A stretch of 64,000 nt of DNA from NCBI RefSeq assembly GCF_000226095.1, contig NC_016476.1, positions 3,224,001 through 3,288,000 on the forward strand. Direction: 5' to 3'. The translations under genes were made by a program, and so were the position numbers. Shown piece by piece: positions 47,929-59,624 of the stretch. Numbering within the stretch: position 1 is the first letter of the stretch; every line of letters starts with the position of its first letter. The stretch is from Thermothelomyces thermophilus ATCC 42464 (taxonomy: Eukaryota; Ascomycota; Sordariomycetes; Sordariales; Chaetomiaceae). Below the pieces are notes generated by a model, which did no database searches, was not told the DNA's origin, and saw only the letters and a program-made list of their open reading frames with translations.

Positions 47929-49698
47929 TCAGCGGCCGTTCCTCCGGCTGCCGACACAGCTAATACTGTCACTGGGCGCAATGCTGTCCGTATCCCCAAT
48001 ATCTTCGTCGTCGTCGTCCTCGGTTTCCCATTTGCCCACGCGGCTGACAGGAAGAGGGACGTGACGGGCCGACACATATGTCGCGGGCCTGCTTGCCGGA
48101 AGGGGCACGTCGCGCGCCGAAACGTAGGTTGGCGCTCTGCTGTCTGGAAGGGGAACATGGCGGGCCGAGACGTACGTGGGGGCTCGGCTATCGGGGAGCG
48201 GCACGTCGCGCGCTGAGATGTAGGTCGGCGCCCTGCTGTCGGGAAGAGGAACGTGGTGGGCTGAGACGTAGCTGCCCTCACGACTGCGATTCCGGGGCGC
48301 GGCGCTGACCTTGTATGTCACCGTCGTCACGCGGCTGCCAGACCTCGAGTGGGAGCTCACGTGCGCGGGTGCATCGTAAGGCTCCGCGGGCGGTGCGCGG
48401 ACCGTGCTGCTGGACCTGCGGCTTCTGGCAGAGACGTAACTCTCCCTGTCGGGGGTGTCATATGTGTAGCTGCGCTGCACGATGGGAGGATGTCTCGAAC
48501 TCCGCGAGCTCACGTAGCTGCGATGCTCCGTATCCATCTCGCTGTAATAAGGGTCCCTGTAACTCGCAGACTCGCTTCGGGGCCGCGCGGAAGACGTTCG
48601 CGAGCGGGACGACCGGTGGCGCCCCCGCGAGTCATCGTCATAGACGTCGCCCACTTCCGTAGTCCGCGGCGCGTCTGCCTGGCTGTATCGGGCAATGTAC
48701 TCGGGAGGAGGAGGACGATAGTCCGGGTAAGTCGGGTAATCGCCCTGGTAGCGAACCCTGTCCACAGCCCTCTCCACCTCGACGTAACGGGGTTTGCGAT
48801 CCGAGTACCCCTCGTACCTCTCCGGAAAGGTGTACCGGCGCGAGGAGGGAGGCATGTCGTAGTCCTGGCGCGAATCGCGGGCCCGATCGTCCTTGACCAT
48901 GTTATAGGTGAATGCACCACCCAGAGCGGCGCCGGCAGCAACACCGAGAAGGGTTCCAACTACAGCGCCGGCACTCAGGCCTCTTGAATTCTCCCGGGCA
49001 GATGTGGCCGGTTCGTAGACGGAAGATCCAGTCGTGACACTGCGCCGGATACCGGGATGCGGCTGGTCGTCGTCGTCTTCGGGATACCGAGCGTGGGATC
49101 GGCGGGAGAGGGTGCGGCCGGAGGCGCTGGACGCAGGGCTCAGGGCAGCAGCCGAAGCAAGAAGAGACGAGGTTGCGACATCGTAGTTCCAGCTCAAGAC
49201 ACGGCTCGCCCCTTCGCTGGTCGACTTGGTATAGCGGGCAGTTGAACCGGCATAATGCGAGCAATATTCTGGTGGCGGCTGATATACAACTTCCAACAAG
49301 TTGCCGACAAAGTCGGTTATAAACACCCGAGTGCCGCCACCGCTAGTGTCCCGACGTTGCGCAGAGACGCCACTGCGAACAACATAGTTCTCGGCCGGGT
49401 GGCGGGAATGCGATTCCCGAATGTCGGGATTGGCCCGTAAGGCGAATTCGTAGCAGGAATCGGCCGCGGCCGCCGAAGGGGCGCTAAGGACAATGCGCGA
49501 AGTCCTCAGGGGCCGGTCTCTGCTCGACACGACCTGCCGGATCTGAAAAATAGGGGTTGTCCGCGAAGAGTCACCAAACGTGATAGAGGGAAAGTGTCCG
49601 TCGTCAGTAGAGTGATAACGCAGGCCGAGAGGCTGGATAACTGCCGAGTAGAATGACGACGACGAGGGGAGGTGGTCGACCTCCAGAAAGGGAAGCAT
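47929..49698 (-). CDS. VOC-fold protein with C-terminal 16-aa repeats
   Basis: Function unknown; single exon, 589 aa from the ATG at 49698 (an upstream in-frame stretch to 49770 starts with GTG and is not used). Residues 1-135 resemble a glyoxalase/dioxygenase (VOC) fold: MLPFLEVDHLPSSSSFYSAV, ITFGDSS, then FITDFVGNLLEVVY near the end. A Ser/Arg-rich region follows, then a glycine-zipper-like hydrophobic segment (GAVVGTLLGVAAGAALGGAF), possibly a membrane segment. A long Tyr/Arg/Ser-rich, likely disordered part follows. Five tandem 16-residue units of the form YVSARHVPLPDSRAPT are encoded at about 48034-48270. The tail is acidic (ETEDDDDED). The metal ligands expected of an active VOC enzyme are not obvious, so catalysis is doubtful. 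Confidence 0.75.
   Translation of the reverse strand: MLPFLEVDHLPSSSSFYSAVIQPLGLRYHSTDDGHFPSITFGDSSRTTPIFQIRQVVSSRDRPLRTSRIVLSAPSAAAADSCYEFALRANPDIRESHSRHPAENYVVRSGVSAQRRDTSGGGTRVFITDFVGNLLEVVYQPPPEYCSHYAGSTARYTKSTSEGASRVLSWNYDVATSSLLASAAALSPASSASGRTLSRRSHARYPEDDDDQPHPGIRRSVTTGSSVYEPATSARENSRGLSAGAVVGTLLGVAAGAALGGAFTYNMVKDDRARDSRQDYDMPPSSRRYTFPERYEGYSDRKPRYVEVERAVDRVRYQGDYPTYPDYRPPPPEYIARYSQADAPRTTEVGDVYDDDSRGRHRSSRSRTSSARPRSESASYRDPYYSEMDTEHRSYVSSRSSRHPPIVQRSYTYDTPDRESYVSARSRRSSSTVRAPPAEPYDAPAHVSSHSRSGSRVTTVTYKVSAAPRNRSREGSYVSAHHVPLPDSRAPTYISARDVPLPDSRAPTYVSARHVPLPDSRAPTYVSARDVPLPASRPATYVSARHVPLPVSRVGKWETEDDDDEDIGDTDSIAPSDSISCVGSRRNGR
48034..48270 (-). repeat. 48-bp coding tandem repeat, five units
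   Basis: Encodes five units of 15-16 residues in the preceding protein. Units 2 to 5 alternate ARD, ARH, ARD, ARH before VPLP, so the DNA has a 96-bp higher-order period. The last two units have diverged most (PASRPAT, PVSRVG). Confidence 0.88.
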
Positions 49699-51906
49699 TG
49701 GTTCGATATAATACGCCCTGGGCAAGGCGCCCCGGCAGCCGGGTAGTGGGGAAGGGGTAAGAGTGAGCACGCGGAAAGCCAGCCAGCACGAGACAGAGAG
49801 AGGGTAGCAGTGTGGTCGTGTCGCACAGCCAGCCGGCCGCTTACAGACACGGGGCCCCGAGAGGAGACGTCGAGGTCAGCGCTCAACAAATGCCCTAGGA
49901 CAGCTCCAGGGCCGCTCTGTGGCGTGGCAGGCCGAGCAGGCCGGGATTCGCTCTGGTGAGCTGAGGTTCCGAGCAAGGGATAGCAGAAGGCCAGAAAAGA
50001 AAACAAGCACTTCTCTGGTTTGGCCGTGCAGAAAGAGGGGGTTGGGTCAAACGGCGCCGTGCCGCGCTCCTCGCGCGCAACTGAAGGCTATTGACATGAA
50101 AAGAAAAAGACCAGCCACACGAGGAGCCTGATCTAGCACCAGTCCAATCTGATACATTGAATTCGCTGAGGAAGGGCCAGCGCCACGGAAGTATGGGGTA
50201 GGAAGAGGACGCTTGGCCGAGATGCCAGTCAAAGAACGGTGCTGCCCAACCTAAGATCTCCAAGACCGGGCTGACACCCTGGCCCCGCAACGGTTGCAGT
50301 TCAAGGAAAGCGGGTGGACAATGCCCGCGGCAGGGGGAGGGGAGCCCCGGTGATAGGCGTGGAGTTGATCGCTGCAGCCCGACCTTGAGACCACGCCTCG
50401 GCGCCCGGGCCTGGCTGAGCCGGCGGTCTGCTTCTCAGCGTGTTTGGGACGAGGCAAGTCGAAAATCGACAATTTCGAGATTCTGACCGACACGGCATTG
50501 CGCGGCGCGCATGGGATTGGATGCCGGGTAAGCGGTAACTAACCGCTTGCCCCGCTGTGCCCGAAGGCTCAGCCGGTAGGCTGTGGTTCCGCCTGCCTGG
50601 CGGTGGTGGCCCCAGGATAGGTAGCGTACATAGTAGTGACTGAGGTCCACATGCACAGGCTCCCGGGAAGATGTTCGTCGTGTGGCAGACATCTGATCCT
50701 AACTTGCGCAACCTGCCACGTCGGGTTTCTCCACAGCAGTTATTCTGGAACCCGGCCCCCACTTGTAGATGAGATCCCGCCTTTCCCGCCTGACCTTTCA
50801 AGTCGCTGCCCTGCTTCAACCGTCTCGCCAGGAGCATTTCAATAGTCCGGCCACATGTCAATGGCCGCAAAGTGTGCCTATGTTATGCTCAAGCAACAAC
50901 AGCTTCCATGGGGTTCGGGTGGCGTATTGCGAACCTTACTGGCGCCACACACTCGCAGTTAAAGAATCCCACACTCGGCTTGAATGGTTAACACCAGTCC
51001 GATAGGTGAGGACGGTGAACAGGTGGAGCGGGGTTTTCTTGCCACAACTGGCCGGGGCAGTTCACTTGCATCCTCTTTGGACTCAAGGGGTGCATTGAGG
51101 CCGCCTGGCCGTTATAGGGTTGGTTCGCATGTCGCAAATACTGGGATCGGTTGTATGCTGAGGTGTTGAAGAAACTCAGTTCCCAAACCTCCCCACTGTA
51201 GTATGCCCCCTCACTGCGTCGTCAACACGGTTGCCGACGGCGGATCAAGGAGGAAAGGGCTGCGGGAGCTAAGGCTGGTCGCACATGACGATTTGCTACA
51301 ATGAACAGTAGACCTCATGCCGCAGTAGTATGTGGCTCCCGCACCGAGCCCTCCCTACAACCCGATCCCCTACTGTCTCTTTCCTGTGATCAGACCCAAG
51401 TTGTTCCCATCTCCCATAATTCGGCCTCTCCCCCCCGGGGCCCCTCGTGTAGAATCCCTTGACCGAGTTTCCGGATCAAGAAGTACAAAGGTAACATTAG
51501 CTACTCCTTGGGTAGTGTAGGTCAGTCGGTTCATTACGCTGACATCTTGAGGAGAAGCAATAAGAGATATGAATTATGAATTCAAGGACCAGGGAAAGAC
51601 GCGAGCCAAGTTGAAGTGGCACCGCGCAGACGACGAAAGCGTCTTGGGATCCGTTGTTGAACGCCCCATGTTTTGTTGCAAAAACACCGACAGCTCAAGC
51701 ACAGACATCCCAAGTTCCGGTAGACAAAGGCCGTTAACCGCGATGTTGTATCGCAGAACAGGCACAATGCAACCGCAGCTTCCTGTAGGTAATTAGGGAG
51801 CCGACAGATCTTTCCATCCAGTTCCCTGTCCTTGTCGATAAAAAGCGGCCCAAAGCCGGTCAAAAGCAGCCTTGCCGCCAAGTATAAAAGACACCGCAGC
51901 ATCACC
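49699..51906. other. 2.2-kb spacer, no recognised gene
   Basis: Upstream region of the VOC-like gene (minus) and 3' side of EMG1 (minus). Open frames up to 189 codons (50301-50870, minus) overlap others on both strands, have no recognisable family and are not called. No RNA gene seen. Confidence 0.45.
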
Positions 51907-52731
51907 TCAGATAATGTCCCAGCAATCCTCGGCCGCATGGCAAAACTTGCTGCAGGCAACGCTCGCCGAAAGGCTGTAATTGCTGATGGAAATTTTCTCA
52001 TCCACATAGGCGTCGGCAAAGTTGTCTGGCCCCTTGGCCATCGCGCCAACAAAGACACAAATGCTCTCGTTTGGTTTGAGCGTGTCAAGGTAATCGCGCA
52101 CACGCACCAGCGGCGCGTCGAAGCTCAGTGTAATCTTTCGGCAATTGGGGGGCAGGTGGTCGGTGATCGGATTCTGAATAACCTTCAACAGCTTTTCCTG
52201 TGAGTTGGTGCCCTTAATGGAGAGGCGATGGAGCAGCTGAACCATCAGGCCAGCAAAGCGCTTGAACGTCCGCGGGATGCGGACAGAGGGCGAAACCTCG
52301 ATGAGCACGCCCTTGGCGGTCTGTATGTAAATCTGGAGTTTCCCAGCTTTGTTGATCGGCGAGTCGAGGAGAGTAAGCAGGCACTGAGACACGCGAAGGT
52401 AGGTGTCAGTGGGCCGCATACATCAACTTCGGGGAGCATGGCGGCTTGTTCAAACCTGGTGGGTGATGTCAGGGCGCGCGTCGCTGATGTCCCTGTTCAT
52501 CTTGCGCATGACACCAATGTGCTCGTCGCTGTTGAGCAGCGAGTACTTCTCCTCCCTCTGCACGCCCATGCGGTTGACCCCGCCATGTGAAGCCTTATAC
52601 GTCTCGAGGCTGGCATTGGAAAGGACAACAATCAATCGTTTAGTATCTTTGTCGGTGGGCGGGATAGGGGTATGCTGCTCGGCTACCAGCTGCGGCAGCT
52701 CTGGAGGCGGGAGCGACTGAGTTCCTGTCAT
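51907..52731 (-). CDS. EMG1: rRNA pseudouridine N1-methyltransferase Emg1/Nep1
   Basis: SPOUT-class methyltransferase that N1-methylates the hypermodified pseudouridine in helix 35 of 18S rRNA and is needed for 40S assembly in the nucleolus. Two exons: 52456-52731 and 51907-52383 (250 aa), with a phase-0 intron between ITHQ and [14 protein letters not shown]. Conserved blocks: [12 protein letters not shown], the Arg-rich RNA contact region [22 protein letters not shown], and the trefoil-knot cofactor loop VGAMAKG followed by [22 protein letters not shown]. Its length equals the family norm. A GTAAGT at 53058 and TTAG at 52761 could bound a 5' UTR intron. Confidence 0.95.
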
Positions 52732-55700
52732 GTTGTTGGTCGTGTTAGACAACGTGTTTGCTAAGAAAACGGGTAGAGGCCCGCAGCCAATTTGCACAGG
52801 TGAAGAGGAGATGTGGCGAGGCAACCGATTCTGACAACTTTATCCTCGAAACATGTGTCTGCTGGAAGCGGGGTCCTCCGGCTGGTTGGGAATTTTTTTC
52901 CCCCTCCACACCTCCAGGTGTGCCCGAGGTCCCACCTACAAGCACGCAAGCACAAACAAAAAAAAGAATGTTCGTCCCGAAATCGATCGCTAGAAGCGAT
53001 CAAACGCCAAATGGCAGTAGAATTGATGGACAGGGAAGCGAATGGTATCTAAACTTACTTGGCCGCTTTCCAGCCCGGTATTCTGGGGAGGACGACATTG
53101 TTGTGGTGTTTTCGATTGTTTTGAAGGGTCACAGGGCTGTCATGAATCGGCTTGAATCTTGACGGATGGACGGGAAAGGGGATAAATAATCGTGAAAGGA
53201 GGCCGATTCGGCAAGGCTGGGTCGTCGGACACCGGACGTGAGAGAAAGAAGATGACTGCAGACTCGGAGGCAGAAGGACGGCTGCCTGAAGACAAAAGCA
53301 ATGGGCTAGGAGGAAAGGCTTAAAAGAGAAATGGTTGAAAGGAGGGGATAGCGCATGCATGCGAAAAGGCCTTCGCTTACACCAGCCCCTACTCCTCGTT
53401 ACAACTGGTCGGACACCGGGCAGTTTTCGGCGCTGACACTGCTGGGTTGTTTGTGCAGATACGGAGTACCACATGTAACTACATACATACATACAGACAT
53501 AAGGTAAGGTGTATACCCTGTTTTGGCGCGGTGGGGAAGGGAGGAGCCGAGCTGGACCCCTGAAAAATCAACTTATCGGGGTCCGAAGGAGCTTAATTGT
53601 GGGGTCTCGCGCCTGTCCCCGGGCCACCCGCCGAACAATCCCGAAAGCTCAGCATCTCCGGGCCATGACAGATCCTCACGACCAATTGGAGCACACTTCA
53701 TTCGGTATCAATAGCCGTAAATAACAGAAGAACCATGGTGAGTCAGAAACGCCCGGAGCCCGTCCGTTTGTTTCGGAGCTCTCGGGGTCAATCGGGGCAA
53801 CGGTTTGAAGACGACGATATACAAAGCGCCGACTTTTGAAGGTCTCTATCACTTTGCCAATCGCTCAAGCCGACATCACAGTGACATGGCAGACATATCC
53901 CAAGTTCCGGCGTCTTGGGCGTTCTGATTTGATCTTAGCGTTGTCTAGCCTCGTTAACTTTTTTAACTCTTCCGGGAGCTTCACTGGGTTGCCGGCCTTC
54001 AGCCCCGACGTCGGGACTGGCAACAGTGTGCCCTGAAAGAGGTTGGTTACACTAGCTAGCTAGAGGCTTTTGAACTTTTTTGGGGGTGCCTCCTGGCTAC
54101 ATCGATATCACCCGGATAGAAAAATCGACGAGGGTCAGTATGATAATTCCAAATGCGGCCATCGAGTGATCAAAATATCCTCACATATGAGGTAGCATTG
54201 GCTCAACCACGCTATATTTGTGTGATTACTTCTTAACTTCAACTCCCTCTCGATGTTCTCGCGGTTTCGCCCTGTTTCGCAGAAGCCAGCCTTCTGAGTG
54301 GCCGGTTTTGGATGCAAATTACACGCGTCCCGGGCGTGGCCAAGAACGCCCTATCACTTACCATGGCTTGTAATATCAACCCAGTCTAAGACCATTTCTG
54401 GCCAGATTCGTTGGCCGAGGCCAGGAACACTCGCGATTCCGAAGATGTCTTTCGTGGTCAATCACACTGCCGGTGACCAGTTATCTTTATATAAGCCGGT
54501 TTCCCTGGAACCATCTCAGTGGCCCTGTTGAACCCCCCCCCCCCGGGGTCTTTACCTCTCCTGTTCCTAGTTGGTATCCGTTATTTCTTTGTCTTAGAAC
54601 AATTTTTACTTCTGCAAGGGACATACCCTTACCAAAGTTCACAAGATCAAGGAAAGCTCGTACAACGCCATTGGCACATAACCCTATCTTGAGGATACGG
54701 GAATGCTGGAAACACTAGTTAGCTTTCATTCTAGTGGTGGGCAAGATGGTATGGTCGAGTGTGGTGTCACTAACCCAGAAAATGGCGATGCTCTGTCAAC
54801 GGAACCGACAAGATATTCGATACCGTGGCCCAGGCATTGAAACTGCAGGCAGCCTTAACCAGCGCCGCGGCAACCTACTATGCGGCGCCGCACCAGCTAA
54901 AGGGCAGCAACGCCGTAGGGTGTTCATCTCACAGTACAGGACACAGGGCCCGAGCCTGAACCTGACCGAGCCTCTGGGCCCAACTCGGTTCCATTTTCTC
55001 AGGAGACAAAATGACACTGGCGATGGGCGGGGAAGGGGACGGACGGTGAAGGACGGTTCACCAGCCGGAAACTAACTATCGACTTTGCACTCTGACCTCG
55101 GCTAGGGACCATCAGCTAGCCATGATGCCGATGCTTCAGGGGTGCGTCAGATTCACTATTACCTGCAACGGGATAGGACAGCACCGCGGTCAACGATGGC
55201 GGGGTTGACACCAGCAGTGACCACGGCAACGCGCTGTTGGTGAGTTTGACGAGAGAGATGGGAAGCTGTGGATAAAATACAACTGGGATAGCCGAAAGAA
55301 GAGCAATGGCAGTGACGGTAGTGACGGCAACGAACTTGGCAATGGAGGTAAGGATGACAGCAAGGGAAATAACAAGACCGCAGGACTGGGAAGGACAATC
55401 AGACAACCTCTACGACGCTCTTCCGAAAGCTAGAGCGTGACACCGCCCCTGCTCGCGCAACAAGGTGACTCGGATGACATGTAGCAAAAAGTTTCGAACT
55501 GTGGTATCTGCCTGAGAAGGTGTATAACATTCGTCGGGATCCAACATCCAACCGCAGCTTATTCGAGGTGAGCATGAGCCTCTCGCGTTAGAGCGCACGA
55601 CGAGACGGTGGCCCCAGGACATCTGCATTGCCATGTAGCTAGGACACTCCTTCGCCCAAAAAACATTACCTGGCGATGCGTTCAAACTTCTTGCACGAGT

Positions 55701-56354
55701 CAACTGGAGAGGTTGGATTGGTGGTAAAGGAGGGGTCTTGAGCCACGTCATACGTCATCGCGGACGCCGTCGAACACACTTCCTGCGGTTGAGAGCAAGC
55801 CGCCGATTCGCCTGGCCGAGTCCTCAACTCCCTTTCCATGCCAAACTTAAACCACAACAATCGTCCATTACATCTCCGCTCCCATTTTCCAGGGACATTG
55901 ACCTGTATTTTCCTGAGCCTAACAGCCTGCGGAGCTTCTTCAGCGGAGACCGCTGTGTTTTGCATGTGCTTAAAAAGACCGGTCAAGCGAAGACCCCGGT
56001 TAGTTTCCGTAGGCGGAGAATTCGCCAAGAAGCGACCCCAAACACGCGAACGACGACATCACATCCCCGTGTCCGCGAGATCCTCGGTTTTTGTTCTTCT
56101 ATTCGTCTGTTACTATCCCAACGGCTTCTTGCGACCGAAGCCGACGTCTTTTGCGACACCATAATCGTGACGCTCCTGAGCGGCATGTCGACAAGGTGAC
56201 GCTGCTCTCGTCAGGAACAAAGTGAGTTCATCTCGGGCCCAAGAAATGGAATGGTGAAGCTTCGGTTGAGATCTCGGGTGCTGACAAGCTCCTGAGGCGA
56301 GCGGGCGCGGATAGTGACCTAGCTTCTGTCTGCTTGATTTCACAGTCCTCGGCC
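52732..56354. promoter_or_regulatory. 3.6-kb divergent spacer EMG1 / Slm-like gene
   Basis: Holds both promoters. Near EMG1, a GT...AG pair (52761-53058) may be a 5' UTR intron. Near the Slm-like gene, GTGAGT at 56222 and TTTCACAG at 56345 may bound another. An exact TACGGAGTA lies at 53460-53468, next to a short (CATA)n tract. A run of about 13 C's is at 54532-54544. Frames near 55116-55751 include a hydrophobic 96-codon one that starts with TTG; it is not called. The roughly 2.5-kb middle has no recognised gene. Confidence 0.45.
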
Positions 56355-59033
56355 ATGTCTACCCCCAGGGTTGCCGTCGCTTCCACCCCCCAGCGCAACA
56401 ACGGATACGGTTCGACGAGCTACTTCACTCAATCTCAGATCCAACAGACCTACCAAGCAGCCACGCCCGATGCCGATGCGCTCTCCAAATCCAACCCTGC
56501 TTCGAATTCACGGGCCGATAATGGCGGCCATTCGATACCCTCTGCCTCCATGCGACCGGCCCGGTTCATCGAGGAGTGGGATGCGAGTCAGCGCGGAGAC
56601 TCCGTCGTCGACAGTGCGGTACAGGGTAATATGCAGCGCACCTCGCAAAACCCTGCCAACGCGAACGGTGTTCATGTGGATGCGATAAGCCTGTCGCGTG
56701 GGAACACCCTCAAGAAGAAGGCGTCCATCCGGAGGAGTGGGAGCTTGAAGCGCAGCGGGAGCCGCCGAAGTATGAAGGCTGGGAGTGTTAGGAGCCTCGC
56801 CCTCCAATCCACGGCAGACCAAGACGAGATGCACAGCGCCTTCTACTGTCCTGTACCGACAAGCGCAAACCCAACCGAGGCCCTCGCCAATCGTTTTCAA
56901 GGTTAGTTCTCTCTTTATGCTCCGGCTCGTCCTTTCGAACAGGCAACTGACTCATGCGTCCCCCGCAGCCTGGCGCAAGACCCTCAAAGATCTCATCACC
57001 TACTTCAGGGAGGTCCAGACACACTACGAGCATCGGGCGAAATCATTGATGAAGCTAGCGAACGTGCTGAACAACACGACAACGCCACCAGGTCTTCTCA
57101 CTGAAGGTGGCCTAGACGATGCCCTGGAGATCTTGCGAGGCTACAATAAGCATGCAATCGCCGAGGCCAACAAAGCAAGGGAAATCGAGGAAGATGTCAT
57201 ACTTGCCCTCACCGGGCTGCGAAGTGACCTCCATCAGAAGATCAAAGAGATCCGAAACCTGTCCGGCGATTTCAAGAATTCAGTCGATAAGGAGATGGAA
57301 AGCACGCGCAAAGCTGTAAACCAGCTTCAAGAAGCCCTCGGGCAGAACGAGCTTGATCCTTCTCTTACAGTGGGAAAACAAGACCCGTACCTTTTGAGAG
57401 TCGCTGTGGACCGGCAAATCGAGAGGCAAATCGACGAGGAAAATTACCTGCACCAGGTATGTGCACTCATATGAGGTTTTCTTTTGACGAACGAGTAGCA
57501 AGATCAACTGATAACGCACAGGCCTACCTTAATCTAGAGAATTCAGGGAAAGAGCTCGAGTCCATCATTGTTGGCGAAATTCAAAAGGCATATAACGCCT
57601 ACGCCGGAATTCTCAAAAGAGAGTCAGACGCCGCCTACAACACCATTGAGGTACTTCGTGCTGGCCCCATATCCATGCCCAAGGACAAAGAATGGACCTC
57701 GTTCATTCAGAGGGACGATCGTTTCGTGAGCCCTGACCTTCCCATGCGGTCCGCCGAATCCATCCATTATCCCGGTCGCGATCATTTTGCCTGTCAAGAG
57801 ATCCGGGCAGGGCTCCTTGAGCGTAAGAGCAAGTACCTGAAGAGTTACACGCCCGGCTGGTGAGTTCCCAACCATAGAGTTTGGGAGATCCTTGGATTTC
57901 TAACACGCCCCAGGTATGTTCTTTCTCCAACTCATCTACACGAATACAAATCGGCGGACAAGACGCAAGCACCCCTCATGTCTCTCTACCTTCCCGAGCA
58001 GAAACTAGGCTCCCACTCCGCCGAAGGCAGCTCATCAAACAAGTTCGTTCTCAAGGGGCGACAGACCGGATCGATGCACCGGGGCCACAAGTGGGTATTC
58101 CGCGCCGAAAGTCACGACACTATGATGGCCTGGTACGAGGATATCAAGAGCATCACGGAGCGGACACCGGAAGAACACAGCAACCTCGTTCGTGCCAATA
58201 GCCGAAGCATCAGCAGGTCTTCACAACGGTCGTCCGTCAGCAGCGACGGCGTCGTCGACGACGAGGAGGAACCTCCTTTCACCGCCACCGCGGCCTCGGT
58301 TAACCAGCAGCCAAGGAATGACGGATCCTCACGACGTCCGTCAGGTGGGCGTTTCCCATCCGACCTTCAGGTAAACGCACAAAGAGGCTTGCAGGCACCT
58401 GGTTCTCCTCTTAGCGCGAATTCGGGATATGGCGAATATCCTAATCCCGCGGATCCCTCTATAACAACCACCGTACCAGGAGGCGGTTTTGACCAACAGC
58501 CACCAAGCTCTCGGCAAGCTGGTCGGCCTCAAGAAACCGAGCGAGATGAATTCCAGCGCACTACTGCTATAGGCACTGCTGCTAGTGGGGCTCTATCGGT
58601 CTCCAGCTCAGTCGCTGCTACCGCTCAAGGCCGAGTTTCTCAAGACTCCGACCTGGCAAACCGTTCAACGGCTGCCCAACAGCCCGCACTGCTGGCAGAC
58701 AGGAAACAGGCCACCCCTTTCTGGGCTGAACCCGTCCCCATCCACCCTTCACATTCACATTCACATCTCTCGGCCCAGGATGGTCGTCCCGGCAACGAGC
58801 TCTACGAACCGCAGACCTCCACAGGGGTGAACGGTGATTACAGTGCAAACGGGATTGGGGTTCGAACATTATCATTCGATGGGGGTGAGGGTTTGGTTGG
58901 AACAAATCAAGTCATCGGCGACGATGAGCTCTCTGCCAGACCCGATGGTGCGGTACGAGCCGACAGTGCTCAGACCATTTCACACCTCCATATCCCGGGT
59001 GGATACCCTAAAGGGTCCATTACCGGAACTTGA
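56355..59033 (+). CDS. PH-domain protein, Slm1/Ask10 family
   Basis: Likely plasma-membrane adaptor related to yeast Slm1/Slm2 and Ask10/Rgc1, which bind PI(4,5)P2 and act with TORC2 and calcineurin in stress and sphingolipid control. Four exons: 56355-56901, 56969-57456, 57522-57859, 57914-59033 (830 aa). The N-terminus is Ser/Gln-rich with a basic stretch (KKKASIRRSGSLKRSGSRRS). Residues about 183-440 form a helical F-BAR-like domain (WRKTLKDLITYFREVQTHYE onward). The PH domain starts near YVLSPTHLHEYKSADKTQAP and ends near WVFRAESHDTMMAWYEDIKS. A long disordered Ser-rich tail follows, with an HSHSHSH run. Codon 1 (MSTPRVAVAS) was preferred to an upstream in-frame non-ATG extension. Confidence 0.88.
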
Positions 59034-59624
59034 CACCCGTGACAGGAGTGTAGGGGTTTGTTTCAAGAGAAGAAAATAAACTTTAGGCCTACTCCTGAAA
59101 AGTCAACATCTGCTCTACCCCCCCCCCCCCGGGTTCCTTGGCTTCGCTGTGGTGTCATTGCAGTTATGACGTAGGCCGAACGTGGCGAAGAGTTCAAAGG
59201 GGATTGTTTTGCGCGAGAGTTAAGGGCCTTCTCGGCCGGACTAAGACTTGCTTCTGCAGCCCCTGGGCAGCTGCTCCCACCTAGTCATAATTTGCTCGTC
59301 CTCACCCGCGGTCCAATCTCGGTAGCCTAGCAAAGCAGAAGTACTGAACAACTTCGGTGCCCAAGCGACATTCGACTTCCTGCTGCACCTGGATATGTAC
59401 AACCATGATGTGGTCCGATTTTACATTAAATACAACAACGGAACACCCAGAGCCCTTCCAATAACGCCTTTGTAGCCAGTCCAAGCCCCCATGACATCCC
59501 CGGCCTGACTTGATACCGCTTGAGGAGGACGCTGATCCTCGCCCGGTGGCACAATGGTGCATAATGATGATACATAGCCCCCACCCAGCCTCGCCACCGG
59601 AAACACATGATGCATATAGCTCCC
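59034..59624. other. Convergent 3' spacer
   Basis: 591 bp between the Slm-like stop and the GAR1 stop. It contains a run of C's (about 59118-59131) ending in GGG. Otherwise 3' untranslated sequence; no gene recognised. Confidence 0.45.

Noticed and set aside
55116-55406. Hydrophobic 96-codon minus-strand frame, possible small membrane protein
   Set aside because: All candidate starts are TTG rather than ATG, three overlapping frames are equally hydrophobic, and no splice partner was found.
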